61,186 nucleotides of DNA from Fimivicinus intestinavium (lineage in GTDB: Bacteria > Bacillota > Clostridia > Oscillospirales > Acutalibacteraceae), in assembly GCA_018715765.1 (NCBI GenBank), contig DVKY01000022.1:1-61186 (forward strand), read 5' to 3'. A model generated the notes under the pieces. That model had not been told where the DNA came from and did not search any database. It saw only the letters and a program-made list of their open reading frames with translations. Positions 8,945-18,092 of this stretch are shown here, piece by piece (positions within the stretch are counted from its first letter, which is position 1; the number at the start of each line of letters is the position of its first letter). A program made the position numbers and the translations under genes.

Positions 8945-9460
8945 ATGCCATTTCAGGAGATCAATATCCGCGATCTGAAGGAGAGCGCCGTCAAGCTCAT
9001 TTCAGAGGATTGGGCACTTGTCACAGCGGGCAACAAGGACAAATGGAACACTATGACGGTTAGCTGGGGCGGTCTTGGCGAACTCTGGGGGAAGGATGTT
9101 GCTTTCATTTTTATTCGCCCGCAACGGTATACGTATGCCTTCCTCGAACGGGAAGCGTATTTCACCATGAGCTTCTTTGGAGGCGCTTATAAAAAAGAGC
9201 TCTCCTTTTGCGGCGCCAAATCCGGACGCGATGTAGACAAGGCGAAGGAAACCGGCCTGACGCCCCTCTTTACCGGGCAGGCGGTCGCCATCGAGCAGGC
9301 AAAGCTCGTTCTTGTCTGCCGGAAGCTCGCGTATCAGGATCTGAACCCGGCCGGCTTTATCGACAGCTCTATTGATGCCGCCTGCTACCCTTCCAGGGAT
9401 TACCATCGGATGTATGTAGGCGCGATTGAATCCGTTCTGCTTCAACAGGAGAGCGACTAA
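8945..9460 (+). CDS. Flavin reductase family protein (FMN-binding split barrel)
   Basis: 171 residues resembling the small FMN-binding split-barrel flavoproteins of Firmicutes: an N-terminal region with WALVTAG, the NTMTVSWGGLG segment typical of flavin-reductase-like domains, then IFIRPQRYTYAFLE and SFCGAKSGRD. Such proteins bind FMN and act as flavin or ferric reductases or as oxidoreductase partners. The substrate is unknown. It is transcribed alone: own promoter upstream, strong terminator downstream. A GGGAG ribosome site precedes the ATG. Confidence 0.85.
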   Translation: MPFQEINIRDLKESAVKLISEDWALVTAGNKDKWNTMTVSWGGLGELWGKDVAFIFIRPQRYTYAFLEREAYFTMSFFGGAYKKELSFCGAKSGRDVDKAKETGLTPLFTGQAVAIEQAKLVLVCRKLAYQDLNPAGFIDSSIDAACYPSRDYHRMYVGAIESVLLQQESD

Positions 9461-9540
9461 AAACAAATGACCGTATACGTTGGAAGGCTGCTCACGAGGC
9501 TTTACGGGCAGCCGCATCGGGTTCCCAAAAAAACACAGAA

Positions 9541-9577
9541 ACCGGCAGGAGTCAGCGAAGGCTCCTGCCGGTTTTTT
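9541..9577 (+). terminator. Rho-independent terminator
   Basis: 11-bp perfect stem ACCGGCAGGAG (9541-9551) with CTCCTGCCGGT (9562-9572), 10-nt loop, followed by a T tract. It ends the 8945 transcript; A residues on the other side could let it serve the convergent minus gene as well. Confidence 0.9.
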
Positions 9578-9614
9578 GGACTGATATCGTATGGATCGGT
9601 TTTATAAAATCCTT

Positions 9615-10040
9615 TTACCTGCGGCCCACCGACTGTGGGGACGCAGCAGGCAGCATTTGATAAATTTTATCGCCGCTATCCACCATGCTGATGGGGATCT
9701 CCGGCGCCAGCATATGAACATCCTCTACAAAATGCGCGCTGTTCTCCCGGGGAAAGCCTACCACAATATTAACAGCGCCTTCTTTTACCGCATGGACGGC
9801 TGCTGTGATGGCCGGGCTGTCGTTAAAATAGATCGTCATCTCCGCTCTGACCGCCTTTGCCTGCCGGTACAGCTCCTCCAGCGCCTCCGGGTTCGGCCGA
9901 AAGCATTCGTCCGCCCTCTGCACGCTGACGACTTGCAGCGGAACTCGCTCGCTGTCTGCAATTTTTCGCCCCGCACGGATCAGCCGCTCGCAATCCGGCT
10001 GGCTGGTGACGCAGACCAGCACGCAAGCATCCTTTGACAT
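9615..10040 (-). CDS. Universal-stress/KdpD-like sensor domain protein
   Basis: 141 residues from the ATG at 10040, chosen because GGAGGTG lies at the right distance; the frame opens 6 codons earlier inside the ribosome site. It begins with a beta strand (ACVLVCVTSQPDC) and continues with an alternating alpha/beta pattern like the USP domain of KdpD and small stand-alone relatives (VVSVQ, NIVVGFPREN). These proteins usually bind nucleotide and sense stress or K+-related signals. No kinase or kdp gene is nearby. Function remains open. Confidence 0.6.
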   Translation of the reverse strand: MSKDACVLVCVTSQPDCERLIRAGRKIADSERVPLQVVSVQRADECFRPNPEALEELYRQAKAVRAEMTIYFNDSPAITAAVHAVKEGAVNIVVGFPRENSAHFVEDVHMLAPEIPISMVDSGDKIYQMLPAASPQSVGRR

Positions 10041-10195
10041 GGATTCACCTCCTTCCATTCACTTTCCAAGTGCATCCATATCATACTGCTGAGTTGTTGC
10101 GGGTTTTGTAAAAAAAGATGACGAAAATATTAACTTTTTAAATAGCAATTCCAAAATACGAAAAATATTTTTTGTGCAAATATCACAATTCTTGT

Positions 10196-11290
10196 TTATG
10201 ATTCCAATGTAGAAGAAATGGAAACCTTTTGCTGCCGCTCTTCTGGCACGAGGCCAATATAGCTTTTCCCCACTTCCAGTGCGAGCTCTGTTCCATCTGC
10301 CGCATAAAGCTTCAGCGGATTCGCGGGCGTGTTCCCCTTTTTCCATGTAATGTGCTCATAGGTTCCATTTACCGCATAAATACCACTGCCACCCGTCAGA
10401 TCCATATCAATGCAGCCGCTGGCGTCTCCCATGCTTTTGATCGGGCAGAAAAGCAGCAAAACATTTTTCACCGCCATTTGCTGGCCGCCATCCTGCGTCA
10501 TGGGCTCGCCGTTCATAAAATTCTGATAAAGGCCTGCGGACGTATCATAACGGAAGGTATGCCGGTACGCGTTGGAAAAAGAGAAATCAAGGCTTGCGCA
10601 CGCCCCGCCGGCGAGCGCTCTCGCCCCACCCTCCTCAGAGAAGGTAAAGGGCGCCTGATAGCCCTGCCTGACCTCCTGACGGAGGCCAAGCGATTCAATC
10701 GCCTGCGACAGGCGATCCCCATCTGTGCAGCCGGTGTGTTCCATCCCCACGTCGCGCGATTGATCCCGGTAAAAATATTTGTTGGAATAGGTCATGCCGT
10801 CAATATCGTCCACATTGCGCTGCTCCAGCGCGTCATAGGCATAAACGCTGCCGCCCCAGTGCACAAAAATGGCGTCAAACCCCTCCGCGACCTCCAGAAA
10901 ATCATGCCGTGCACTGCGCAGCGAGCCGATCTTGGGAATATCCTGCACGCTGGCAAACAGCCACATCATCCGGGTGATGCCGCCCTCCGCCAGCCCCTCC
11001 AGCACAATATCCGGAGCGCACAGGCCCCACTGCGGGCGCGCCGCCGGAGCGTTGTTGATAATCACAGCCACCGGGCGCTTGCCCATTGCCGTCTCTGGAA
11101 AGCCGGATTCGCCCGTGAGTGGATTAACCGAAACCGCCGGAGCCTGCGTTTGCCCTTCCGTCGGCCCCGCAGAAGGTGCCTCCTCCCCGCCTGTGCCGCA
11201 GCCGGCAAGCCCCATTGCTATCGCCAGCAAAAGCAGGGCCGCCATGCAAAGGCTTGCCCCCCTGCGGGGAAATTTGGCCTTTTTCTTCAT
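10196..11290 (-). CDS. DUF3048 (YerB-like) lipoprotein
   Basis: 364 residues from the ATG at 11290, which has AAAGGA 8 bp upstream; upstream in-frame ATGs lack a proper site. Signal peptide with lipobox LAGC (Cys31), then an Ala/Pro/Gly linker, then the DUF3048 core: NPLTGE, RPVAVIINNAPAARPQ, GGITRMMWLFA, KIGSLRSARHDFLE. This family is widespread in Gram-positives, secreted and membrane-anchored, of unknown role. The C-terminal part (VYAVNGTYEHITWKKG-like) is the usual second DUF3048 domain. It is monocistronic, divergent from the carbohydrate operon. Confidence 0.88.
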   Translation of the reverse strand: MKKKAKFPRRGASLCMAALLLLAIAMGLAGCGTGGEEAPSAGPTEGQTQAPAVSVNPLTGESGFPETAMGKRPVAVIINNAPAARPQWGLCAPDIVLEGLAEGGITRMMWLFASVQDIPKIGSLRSARHDFLEVAEGFDAIFVHWGGSVYAYDALEQRNVDDIDGMTYSNKYFYRDQSRDVGMEHTGCTDGDRLSQAIESLGLRQEVRQGYQAPFTFSEEGGARALAGGACASLDFSFSNAYRHTFRYDTSAGLYQNFMNGEPMTQDGGQQMAVKNVLLLFCPIKSMGDASGCIDMDLTGGSGIYAVNGTYEHITWKKGNTPANPLKLYAADGTELALEVGKSYIGLVPEERQQKVSISSTLES

Positions 11291-11490
11291 TCCCGTCATC
11301 CTTTCCGCAGCTGCCGATATAGGCATTTTCACCCCGGCAGCCTGTATTTTCTCCATTCATTATAGACCATCTGCCGCTGCGGTCAAGGCTATTTTTGTCA
11401 ACAGAATCATAAGCGGTATATTCTCCCCTTAAGGGCGCCGCACACTTCTATAAAAATTTTAAGAACCCATTATAAATTGCGATTATCCTA

Positions 11491-11519
11491 TTGCTTTCAT
11501 TAAATAAACTGAGTATAAT
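11491..11519 (+). promoter_or_regulatory. Sigma-A-type promoter of the carbohydrate operon
   Basis: TTGCTT (11491-11496), 17-bp spacer, TATAAT (11514-11519), about 80 bp before the kinase ATG. The rest of the 311-bp gap 11291-11601 holds no gene that I can support. Confidence 0.75.
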
Positions 11520-11601
11520 AATTGAGGATCTTATTTTGTCCCACATTGGACCTGCGGCGGGCTGTAAGCTCACCGGTACAAACGCAGAGGAGGACTCTTC
11601 T

Positions 11602-12552
11602 ATGAGCTATTATATCGGCGTAGACGGGGGCGGCACCAAAACGACCTACGCTCTCTTTGATGAAACCAAGCGGCTGCTTGGCAGCCTGACAGGGCCCGGC
11701 AGCAACCATGAAAACCTGGCCGGGGGAATCCCGCAGGCGGCCGAAACCATTTCAGAGGGCCTCCACGCCCTGCTCCGCCAGGAGGGGAAGGCCCCGGGCG
11801 ATATTGCGCGCATGCTGATGGGCCTTGCCGGGATCGACCATCCCTACCAGCATGACGCTATGTGCAGCGAGTTAACGGCACGGGGGTGGAGCCGGTTTGA
11901 AATTTATAACGACGGCTTTATCGTAATCAAGGCCGGAGCGGATAACCCGGCGGCAATCGGTTATAACACCGGCACAGGTACCTGCTGCAACGCCGTTGAC
12001 AGCCGCGGCCATCAGATGCAGCTCGGCGGCCTTGGGAACGCTACGGCGGATAAGGGCAACGGCGTCTGGATTGCGGAGCAGGCATTTCGTATCGTTTATG
12101 ACGATGTGTTCCTGCAAAAACGTAAGAGCCTGCTGACGCAGCTGTATTTTCAGAAATTTTCGCTTGCCTCCCGGGAGGAATTTCTCGCCACCATTGCCCA
12201 GGCGGAATCGGAGCAGGCAGATCATTTCCTCCGCACCCTCACCGACCTCTTTTTTGCAGCGGTAGAGGCGCGGGATGCAGCGGCACTGGAAGTGCTTGAC
12301 GAAATGGCTGAGCGAGGCTCCGACCTGATTGCGGCTCTGGCCACACAGATGGTGTTTCCGGATTCCCCGATTGAGGTTGTGCTCTCCGGCTCCATGCACA
12401 CAAAGCTGGCTCCCGCAAGCTATCTTCACCTGCTGCAATCCAAAAGCGAGCTTAAAAGCGGCCGTGCAATGCGCTTCCTTCTGCTCAGGAAGCCGCCGGT
12501 ATACGGCTGTATCAACTGGATTCTAGAGAAGAAGGAAGGGGCAGATTCATGA
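11602..12552 (+). CDS. BadF/BadG/N-acetylglucosamine-kinase-family sugar kinase
   Basis: 316 residues from the ATG at 11602 (AGGAGG upstream; the frame opens earlier across the promoter, so the long version is excluded). ASKHA kinase fold: phosphate-1 loop YIGVDGGGTKTTYALFDE, phosphate-2 region IGYNTGTGTCCNAV, and a metal/adenosine region later (EVVLSGSMHTKL). The family includes N-acetylglucosamine and N-acetylmuramic acid kinases. The gene overlaps the GH4 gene by 4 bp (ATGA), so kinase and glycosidase are tightly coupled. The likely role is to phosphorylate an imported sugar or glycoside before cleavage; the exact substrate is inferred only from the cluster. Confidence 0.85.
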   Translation: MSYYIGVDGGGTKTTYALFDETKRLLGSLTGPGSNHENLAGGIPQAAETISEGLHALLRQEGKAPGDIARMLMGLAGIDHPYQHDAMCSELTARGWSRFEIYNDGFIVIKAGADNPAAIGYNTGTGTCCNAVDSRGHQMQLGGLGNATADKGNGVWIAEQAFRIVYDDVFLQKRKSLLTQLYFQKFSLASREEFLATIAQAESEQADHFLRTLTDLFFAAVEARDAAALEVLDEMAERGSDLIAALATQMVFPDSPIEVVLSGSMHTKLAPASYLHLLQSKSELKSGRAMRFLLLRKPPVYGCINWILEKKEGADS

Positions 12553-13829
12553 AAGAAATCTCCGTAGCGGTTATTGGTTCCGGCAGCACCTATACCCCAG
12601 AGCTGATCGATGGTTTTCTCAAGCGGCACGCATCCCTAAAGCTCAAAAAAATTTCCTTTATGGATATCGACGAACGAAAGCGCACCATCGTTGGCGGCCT
12701 GTGCGTGCGAATGCTGCAAAAAGCAGGCGCGGATTGCAAGGTGGTTATGACCGACGATCTGGACGAAGCGTTGCAGGGTGCAGATTTTGTCGTCAGTCAG
12801 ATTCGGGTGGGCAAGCTTCCCGCGCGGTATCTCGATGAAACCATCCCGATCAAATATCATCTCATTGGCCAGGAGACAACGGGCATCGGCGGCTTTTTCA
12901 AAGCGCTGCGCACCATCCCAGTAATGGAGCACATTGTAGAGCGGATGATGGCAATCTGCCCAAACGCATGGCTGATTAACTTCACCAACCCATCCGGTAT
13001 TTTGGCCGAATACCTGCAAAACCACACGCCGGTTAAAAGCATCGGGCTGTGCAATATCCCCATCAACATGCTGGAGGATATCCGGGAAACAGAGGGGGAC
13101 GATACGAAGATCACCTATGTTGGGCTTAACCATTTAAGCTGGGTCACCTCCGTGGTAAAGGATGGGAAGGAGCTGCTTCCCGAAATGCTTGCCAAGGGCT
13201 TCACCACCACAGTGATGGCCAATATTAAGGACGACGGCTTTTCCCTTGATTGCCTACGCGCCGTGCAGGCAATCCCCTCCTCTTACCTGCAATATTACTA
13301 TTGCAGGGAGGCAAAGCTGCGGGATCAGGCGGCGGAGGAGAAAAGCCGCGCGCAGGTCTGCATGGAGATTGAGGAAAAGCTGCTGGAAATGTATGCGGAT
13401 CCAACCCTTGCGGAAAAGCCCGCTCTGCTCGACCAGCGCGGGGGGCATAAATATTCGCTCGCAGCGGTGTCGCTGATTGACTCCATCGCCAACGATAAGC
13501 AGGATGTACATATTGTCAACATTCCAAACCGGGGCGCGCTTGACTTTATGGCGGATGACGACGTGGTAGAGATCGCGGCCGTTGTCGGCAAGGATGGCGC
13601 AACGCCCATTCCAATCCCGCCGGTGCGCAACGGGCATGTGATTTCCATGATGCGCACCATCAAGCAGTATGAAAAATATACGGTACAGGCCGCCATGACA
13701 GGGGATGATGACGCGGCGATGAACGCCCTGATCATCCACCCGCTCATCGGGGATTGGGAAAATGCGAAAAAATGCTATTTTGAAATGAAATGTGCGCATC
13801 GGGAATATCTTCCGAAATTTAAAATTTGA
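12549..13829 (+). CDS. Glycoside hydrolase family 4, 6-phospho-beta-glucosidase type
   Basis: 426 residues. GH4 enzymes use NAD+ and a divalent metal. Seen here: Rossmann loop IGSGSTYTPELIDG (9-22), the subgroup motif GQETTG (107-112), NFTNPSG (144-150), and the metal ligands Cys168 in GLCNIP and His195 in GLNHL. These match CelF/LicH/ChbF-type 6-phospho-beta-glucosidases rather than alpha-galactosidases or malate dehydrogenase. The substrate should be a 6-phosphorylated beta-glycoside. No PTS genes occur in the window, so phosphate is probably added by the kinase encoded immediately upstream. Confidence 0.9.
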   Translation: MKEISVAVIGSGSTYTPELIDGFLKRHASLKLKKISFMDIDERKRTIVGGLCVRMLQKAGADCKVVMTDDLDEALQGADFVVSQIRVGKLPARYLDETIPIKYHLIGQETTGIGGFFKALRTIPVMEHIVERMMAICPNAWLINFTNPSGILAEYLQNHTPVKSIGLCNIPINMLEDIRETEGDDTKITYVGLNHLSWVTSVVKDGKELLPEMLAKGFTTTVMANIKDDGFSLDCLRAVQAIPSSYLQYYYCREAKLRDQAAEEKSRAQVCMEIEEKLLEMYADPTLAEKPALLDQRGGHKYSLAAVSLIDSIANDKQDVHIVNIPNRGALDFMADDDVVEIAAVVGKDGATPIPIPPVRNGHVISMMRTIKQYEKYTVQAAMTGDDDAAMNALIIHPLIGDWENAKKCYFEMKCAHREYLPKFKI

Positions 13830-13856
13830 AGGCAGTCTATCCCAAAGGAGGATTCT

Positions 13857-16058
13857 ATGCGATATCAAAACGCATCCTACTGCGCGGGCCGCTTCCCGCA
13901 GCGCACCCGCGCTTTTTACCATACCGCCGAGGGCCTGCCGGGCAACTCTGTGCTGAGCCTCGCTTATGACAGCGAGGGCGGCCTCTGGGCCGGCACGGAG
14001 GCTGGGCTTGCCCGCCTCGCGCCGGGCGAGGCGTCTTTCCAGCCTGTCGCAGAGGCGGAGGGCCTGCCCGTCAGCGTTTTGCTCTGCGGCAGCGATGGCG
14101 CCATATGGGCGGGGGCCGGGCGCACGCTGCTCGTCTTTTGTGCATCCGGCCTGACAGAGCGCTCCGAATGGGACTCCGAAATTGCCGCTCTAGCACAGGG
14201 ATTGGACGGCACGCTCTGGCTTTTGACGGAAAACGCCCTCTACCGCCGGGAGGGAACCGGATGGGAAGAACTGCTCGGCATCCCTGGAGAGGGATCCTGC
14301 CTCGCGGTTCGCAGCGGTTATAATGTCTATGTCGGAACAAAGGCATCCGGTCTGCTGGCCCTGACAGGGAAGCGGTGGCACTGGTCCGAGCTGTACGCCC
14401 GTACTACGCCGCTGGTCAGCGACTGTATCCGATGCCTTTCCTTTGATGAAACGGAGCACCTCTGGATTGGTACTGACCGCGGCCTGTGCGTCTATAATGG
14501 GACGGATCATTGGCTGACGCCGGAGGGGACCGCCGGCCTGCCGCAGGGTGACCTGCGCGCCTGCATCCGCACGCCGGAGGGTGGGCTATGCTTTGCAACG
14601 CCGTTCGGGTTGATGCTCTGGCAGGGTGGGCAGGTAAAATATCTCGGCTATAAACGCTGGGTGCCAAGCCCGGATGTGCGCTGCCTCGCGCTCGGCCCGG
14701 ATGGCGCTCTCTGCGCCGGGACGGCGGATGGGCTCAGCATTATTCAAACAAAAGAGATGACGCTTGCTCAGAAGGCGGCGCATTATCAGGCCATTACGGA
14801 GCGCTATCACGTGCGCCGCGACGGCTTTGTGACCGCGCGCGCCCTCACAAGGGAGGGGGATATTGCCTCAGGCAAGGTAGAAATATCGGATAACGACGGC
14901 CTCTGGACGGGCTGCTACGCTGCGGCGCAGGCCTACCGCTACGCTGTGACCGGGGAAGAGGAGGCGGCTGCGCTGGCCCGGCGCAGTATTCTGGCCATGG
15001 TGCGGCTGGCACAGGTGAGCTCCATCCCGGGCTTTACCGCCCGCGCCATCCGCTACCCCGGCGAAGAGGGCTTTGGCAACGGCGATCCGGAGTGGCACCT
15101 GAGCGCAGAGGGGGATTGCGAATGGAAGGGCGAAACCTCCAGCGACGAAATGGTTGGCCATTTCTACGCCTATTCACTCTATTATGATTTGGTGGCAGAT
15201 GATAGGGAAAAGGCCATGCTCGCCGGTGTGGTGAGCGAAATTATGGATCATATTCTGCGAAACGGCTACCATCTTGTAGATACGGATGGCCAGCCTACAA
15301 CCTGGGCCGTCTGGAACCCCGATCAGCTCAATCACGACAATAAGTGGATGTTTGAGCATGGCGTCAATTCGCTGGAGATCCTCTCCTTTTTAAAAACAGC
15401 TCACCATATGACAGGCCGGCAGGAATATGACGACGCATACCGCACGCTCGTGACAAAACACCACTATGCGATGAACGTCGCCCAGCACAAGGTGGAGGAC
15501 GCGCATGTCTGCCACATCGACGACGAGCTTGCGTTCCTCACCAGCGTGCCCCTGCTGCGGTATGAGCAGGATCCGTCTCTGCGCGCGTTTTACCTGATGG
15601 GGCTCGAGCACCACTGGCAATATGAGCGTGTGGAGCGCACGCCGCTGTGGAATATCATCTACGGTGCGATGACAGGCCATGTGTGCGACATTGAGGCGGC
15701 TGCGGAAAGCCTGGCGCTGATGCCGCTGGATCTCATCCGATGGCAGACCTTCAACAGCCACCGGCAGGAGCTGGTGTGGGATTCCTCCCCGGAGCAGCTC
15801 GGCGAACCCCGCCAGCTGGAAAGGCCGCTGCCCTACGATGAGAAGCCTCTGAATAAATATGACGGAAATCCATTCCGGGCAGATACCGGATGCCCGGAGC
15901 TGACACAGGCGGCAGTTGGCGAACCCGAAGGGCCGAACGCCAACCCCATGCTCCCCGGAGGCGGAGACGACCGCGGCACAGCGGCGGAGGATGGCAGCGT
16001 ATTTCTGCACCCATATTGGATGGGGCGTTATTTTGGCCTGTTGCGGGAAGAAGAATAG
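13857..16058 (+). CDS. Seven-bladed beta-propeller fused to an alpha/alpha-barrel-like domain
   Basis: 733 residues, no signal peptide or membrane segment, so probably cytoplasmic. Residues about 25-310 hold seven blade repeats of the two-component-regulator propeller kind, each ending like GGLWAGTEAGLARL or HLWIGTDRGLCVY. Residues about 310-733 are helix-rich with aromatic/acidic repeats (NDGLWTGCYAAAQAYRYA, SSDEMVGHFYAYSLYYDL, CHIDDELAFL), reminiscent of six-hairpin alpha/alpha toroids of glycosidases and lyases. No histidine-kinase or DNA-binding domain follows the propeller, unlike hybrid sensors. The ribosome site AAAGGAGG precedes the ATG. Its place between GH4 and the lyase suggests an enzyme or scaffold on the same carbohydrate. 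I do not recognise the full architecture. Confidence 0.7.
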   Translation: MRYQNASYCAGRFPQRTRAFYHTAEGLPGNSVLSLAYDSEGGLWAGTEAGLARLAPGEASFQPVAEAEGLPVSVLLCGSDGAIWAGAGRTLLVFCASGLTERSEWDSEIAALAQGLDGTLWLLTENALYRREGTGWEELLGIPGEGSCLAVRSGYNVYVGTKASGLLALTGKRWHWSELYARTTPLVSDCIRCLSFDETEHLWIGTDRGLCVYNGTDHWLTPEGTAGLPQGDLRACIRTPEGGLCFATPFGLMLWQGGQVKYLGYKRWVPSPDVRCLALGPDGALCAGTADGLSIIQTKEMTLAQKAAHYQAITERYHVRRDGFVTARALTREGDIASGKVEISDNDGLWTGCYAAAQAYRYAVTGEEEAAALARRSILAMVRLAQVSSIPGFTARAIRYPGEEGFGNGDPEWHLSAEGDCEWKGETSSDEMVGHFYAYSLYYDLVADDREKAMLAGVVSEIMDHILRNGYHLVDTDGQPTTWAVWNPDQLNHDNKWMFEHGVNSLEILSFLKTAHHMTGRQEYDDAYRTLVTKHHYAMNVAQHKVEDAHVCHIDDELAFLTSVPLLRYEQDPSLRAFYLMGLEHHWQYERVERTPLWNIIYGAMTGHVCDIEAAAESLALMPLDLIRWQTFNSHRQELVWDSSPEQLGEPRQLERPLPYDEKPLNKYDGNPFRADTGCPELTQAAVGEPEGPNANPMLPGGGDDRGTAAEDGSVFLHPYWMGRYFGLLREEE

Positions 16059-16074
16059 GGAGGAGGACTGCTTC

Positions 16075-16986
16075 ATGTTAACCGAAGAAACCTTGAACAC
16101 GTTTGCGGGCGTCTATTCGCTCATCATGACGCCATTTCAGGAGGATGGCTCCATTGACTGGAAGGTGTATGAGCAATATCTAGACTATCAGATCTCGCAT
16201 CGCCCGCACAATCTTTTTCCGGTCTGCGGCTCTTCTGAGATGAAGGATCTCACGCTGGAGGAACGGCTGCACTCCGCCACGCTGACGGTGCGCCGTGCCC
16301 CCAGAGAGATGCGTGTAATCGCCACTGCCAACCTTGAGGAGGGAATGCAGGCGCAGAAGGAAGAGGTGCGCCGCATGGAGCAAACCGGGGTGGACGCGCT
16401 GGTTTTCACCTCCCGCGGCATTGGGGACCGGCCGGAGGAGCTGTTTGAAAGCCTCTGCGAGCTTGCCAACTGCACCACGCTGCCGGTGATGCTCTATGAA
16501 TTCCCCGGTTACCCGGGGCAAAAAATCATCGACAGCGACACTTATGCCCGCCTGATACAAACCGGCCGCTTTATCGGCGTTAAGGATACCACCTGCCAGA
16601 TGGATCTGATTACGGAAAAAATTCAGAAAGCGCCGCAAAGCGACGTTTTGCAGGCCAATATCCCCTATTTATATGACGCGATGAAAGCAGGCGCCAAAGG
16701 TGTGATTGCCACCATCAGCGTGATTATGACCAAAACGCTGCGCAAATTCTGGGAGCTTTACACATCAGGCGCGCCGCAGGAGCAGCTGGAGGAGCTCAAC
16801 GCCAACATTGTCAACTCCGCAGCCGTGATCGACTCCTGCTTTCCTGCGGGGCCGAAATACCTTTTCGGCGCGCGCATCGGCATACCGATGAAACCGGTAA
16901 CCCGTTCGCGCCAGATCCTCTCCCCGGAGCGGGCGCGTGCGTATGAAATCTGGTATGACTGGGCGGTGCGGCACGAAATCTTATAA
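16075..16986 (+). CDS. Dihydrodipicolinate synthase/N-acetylneuraminate lyase family protein
   Basis: 303 residues from the ATG at 16075 (AGGAGGA site; an upstream open frame overlapping the previous gene is a shadow). A class I aldolase barrel: Schiff-base lysine K170 in FIGVKDTT, conserved tyrosine Y141 in YEFPGYPG, and CGSSEM at 51-56 in the GTTGE position of DapA. Members split or form pyruvate-derived sugar acids (sialic acid, 2-keto-3-deoxy acids) or lysine precursors. The changed GTTGE motif and a catabolic operon argue against DapA. Sialic acid lyase or a KDG-type aldolase is possible; the sequence does not decide. Confidence 0.85.
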   Translation: MLTEETLNTFAGVYSLIMTPFQEDGSIDWKVYEQYLDYQISHRPHNLFPVCGSSEMKDLTLEERLHSATLTVRRAPREMRVIATANLEEGMQAQKEEVRRMEQTGVDALVFTSRGIGDRPEELFESLCELANCTTLPVMLYEFPGYPGQKIIDSDTYARLIQTGRFIGVKDTTCQMDLITEKIQKAPQSDVLQANIPYLYDAMKAGAKGVIATISVIMTKTLRKFWELYTSGAPQEQLEELNANIVNSAAVIDSCFPAGPKYLFGARIGIPMKPVTRSRQILSPERARAYEIWYDWAVRHEIL

Positions 16987-17054
16987 AAATAAAAAGGCGC
17001 GTTGGCACCCGTATGCACAGGCGATTCAACAGCTTTTGAAAGGAACGGTTCCAT

Positions 17055-17951
17055 ATGGATAAATATTTGATTATCAACGCCGATGATTTCGGCATGTGCC
17101 ATGCAGCCAATCTGGCCACCATGGATTTGCTCAAGAAGGGCGGCGTCACCTCCGCCACGATCATGATGCCGTGCAGCTGGTCGGGCGAGGCGGCAGCCTT
17201 CGCCGCGCAGCACCCGGAGTTTGCCATTGGCATCCACCTGACGTTCACCAGCGAATGGCGCCATTACCGCTGGGCCCCTGTCTCCCATGCGCCGGCGGAG
17301 AGCCTGCGCGATCAGGATGGATACATGTGGCATGAAAGCGATGAGTTTGAAAAGCATTGCGTGCTCGAGGAGGTGCGCGCGGAGATTTTGGCGCAGGTTG
17401 CGAAAGCGAAAGCGCTCGGCTTCGGCACGCCCTCCCATTTGGATAACCATATGGGTTCCCTATACGGAATTGAAACAGGGCGGCTGGAGCTGCTGAACCT
17501 GACACTCGACCTCTGCTCGGAGCTGCACATGCCCTTCCGGCTGCCGACCAGCTATATCGCGGCACAAAAGGTGCTGTTTGAGGGCAGCGCCTTCACAGAG
17601 GATATGGTCAAGATGCTGCTGGGCAACGTGCGCGACTATGCGCAGAAGAAGCAGGTGCCGGTGCTGGATTATCTGCTCCCCCACGATTGGGATGGCCCGC
17701 AGGCGCAGAGCTATGACAGCTTCCGCGATTATATGCTCACCCGGTTTGAATCCTTCCCGGATGGCGTATCCGAAACCTTCCTCCATCCCTCGCTGGAGTG
17801 CGAGGAGCTCAAGGGTATCACCGGCTCCTGGCAGCACCGTGTCTGGGAGCACCGCCTGTTTGCGGACCCAGCCACGCGCCGGCATATCGAGAGCTGCGGC
17901 ATCCAGCTAATCAATTACCGTGATCTTGCCAAAATGCGGCTGGGGGGCTGA
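17055..17951 (+). CDS. ChbG/HpnK-family carbohydrate deacetylase (YdjC-like)
   Basis: 298 residues. The family start INADDFGMC carries the catalytic/metal Asp pair (D10, D11); further metal ligands are H61 in GIHLTF and H128 in SHLDNHMG, with a second conserved His at 132. ChbG removes one acetyl group from chitobiose-6-phosphate or chitotriose, a step that in E. coli makes the sugar a substrate for the GH4 enzyme ChbF. Here too it is encoded with a GH4 enzyme, last in the operon. A related deacetylation of an N-acetylated phospho-disaccharide is the best guess. AAAGGAACGG site upstream. Confidence 0.87.
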   Translation: MDKYLIINADDFGMCHAANLATMDLLKKGGVTSATIMMPCSWSGEAAAFAAQHPEFAIGIHLTFTSEWRHYRWAPVSHAPAESLRDQDGYMWHESDEFEKHCVLEEVRAEILAQVAKAKALGFGTPSHLDNHMGSLYGIETGRLELLNLTLDLCSELHMPFRLPTSYIAAQKVLFEGSAFTEDMVKMLLGNVRDYAQKKQVPVLDYLLPHDWDGPQAQSYDSFRDYMLTRFESFPDGVSETFLHPSLECEELKGITGSWQHRVWEHRLFADPATRRHIESCGIQLINYRDLAKMRLGG

Positions 17952-17975
17952 AGCCACAGGAGCGCTGCATATTAT

Positions 17976-18030
17976 GAAACGGAGGGAGCAGCCCGTAAGC
18001 GGCGGCTCTCTCCGTTTCTTTCTCATTTTT
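17976..18030 (+). terminator. Terminator of the carbohydrate operon
   Basis: 14-bp stem (17976-17989 with 18005-18018, one G-U pair) followed by TTTCTCATTTTT. It lies between the convergent deacetylase and LysR genes. Confidence 0.85.
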
Positions 18031-18092
18031 ATCCCCAAAAACGATCACACTGAAAAATGCTGCCCCACAAACGCGCTTGCGGCCGGATGCAC

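Noticed and set aside
13857..16058. Hybrid two-component sensor
   Set aside because: Propeller repeats suggest it, but there is no signal peptide, membrane span, kinase or response-regulator domain.
15916..16074. N-terminal extension of the DapA-like protein
   Set aside because: It lies inside the previous gene; the ATG at 16075 has an AGGAGGA site and the family start.
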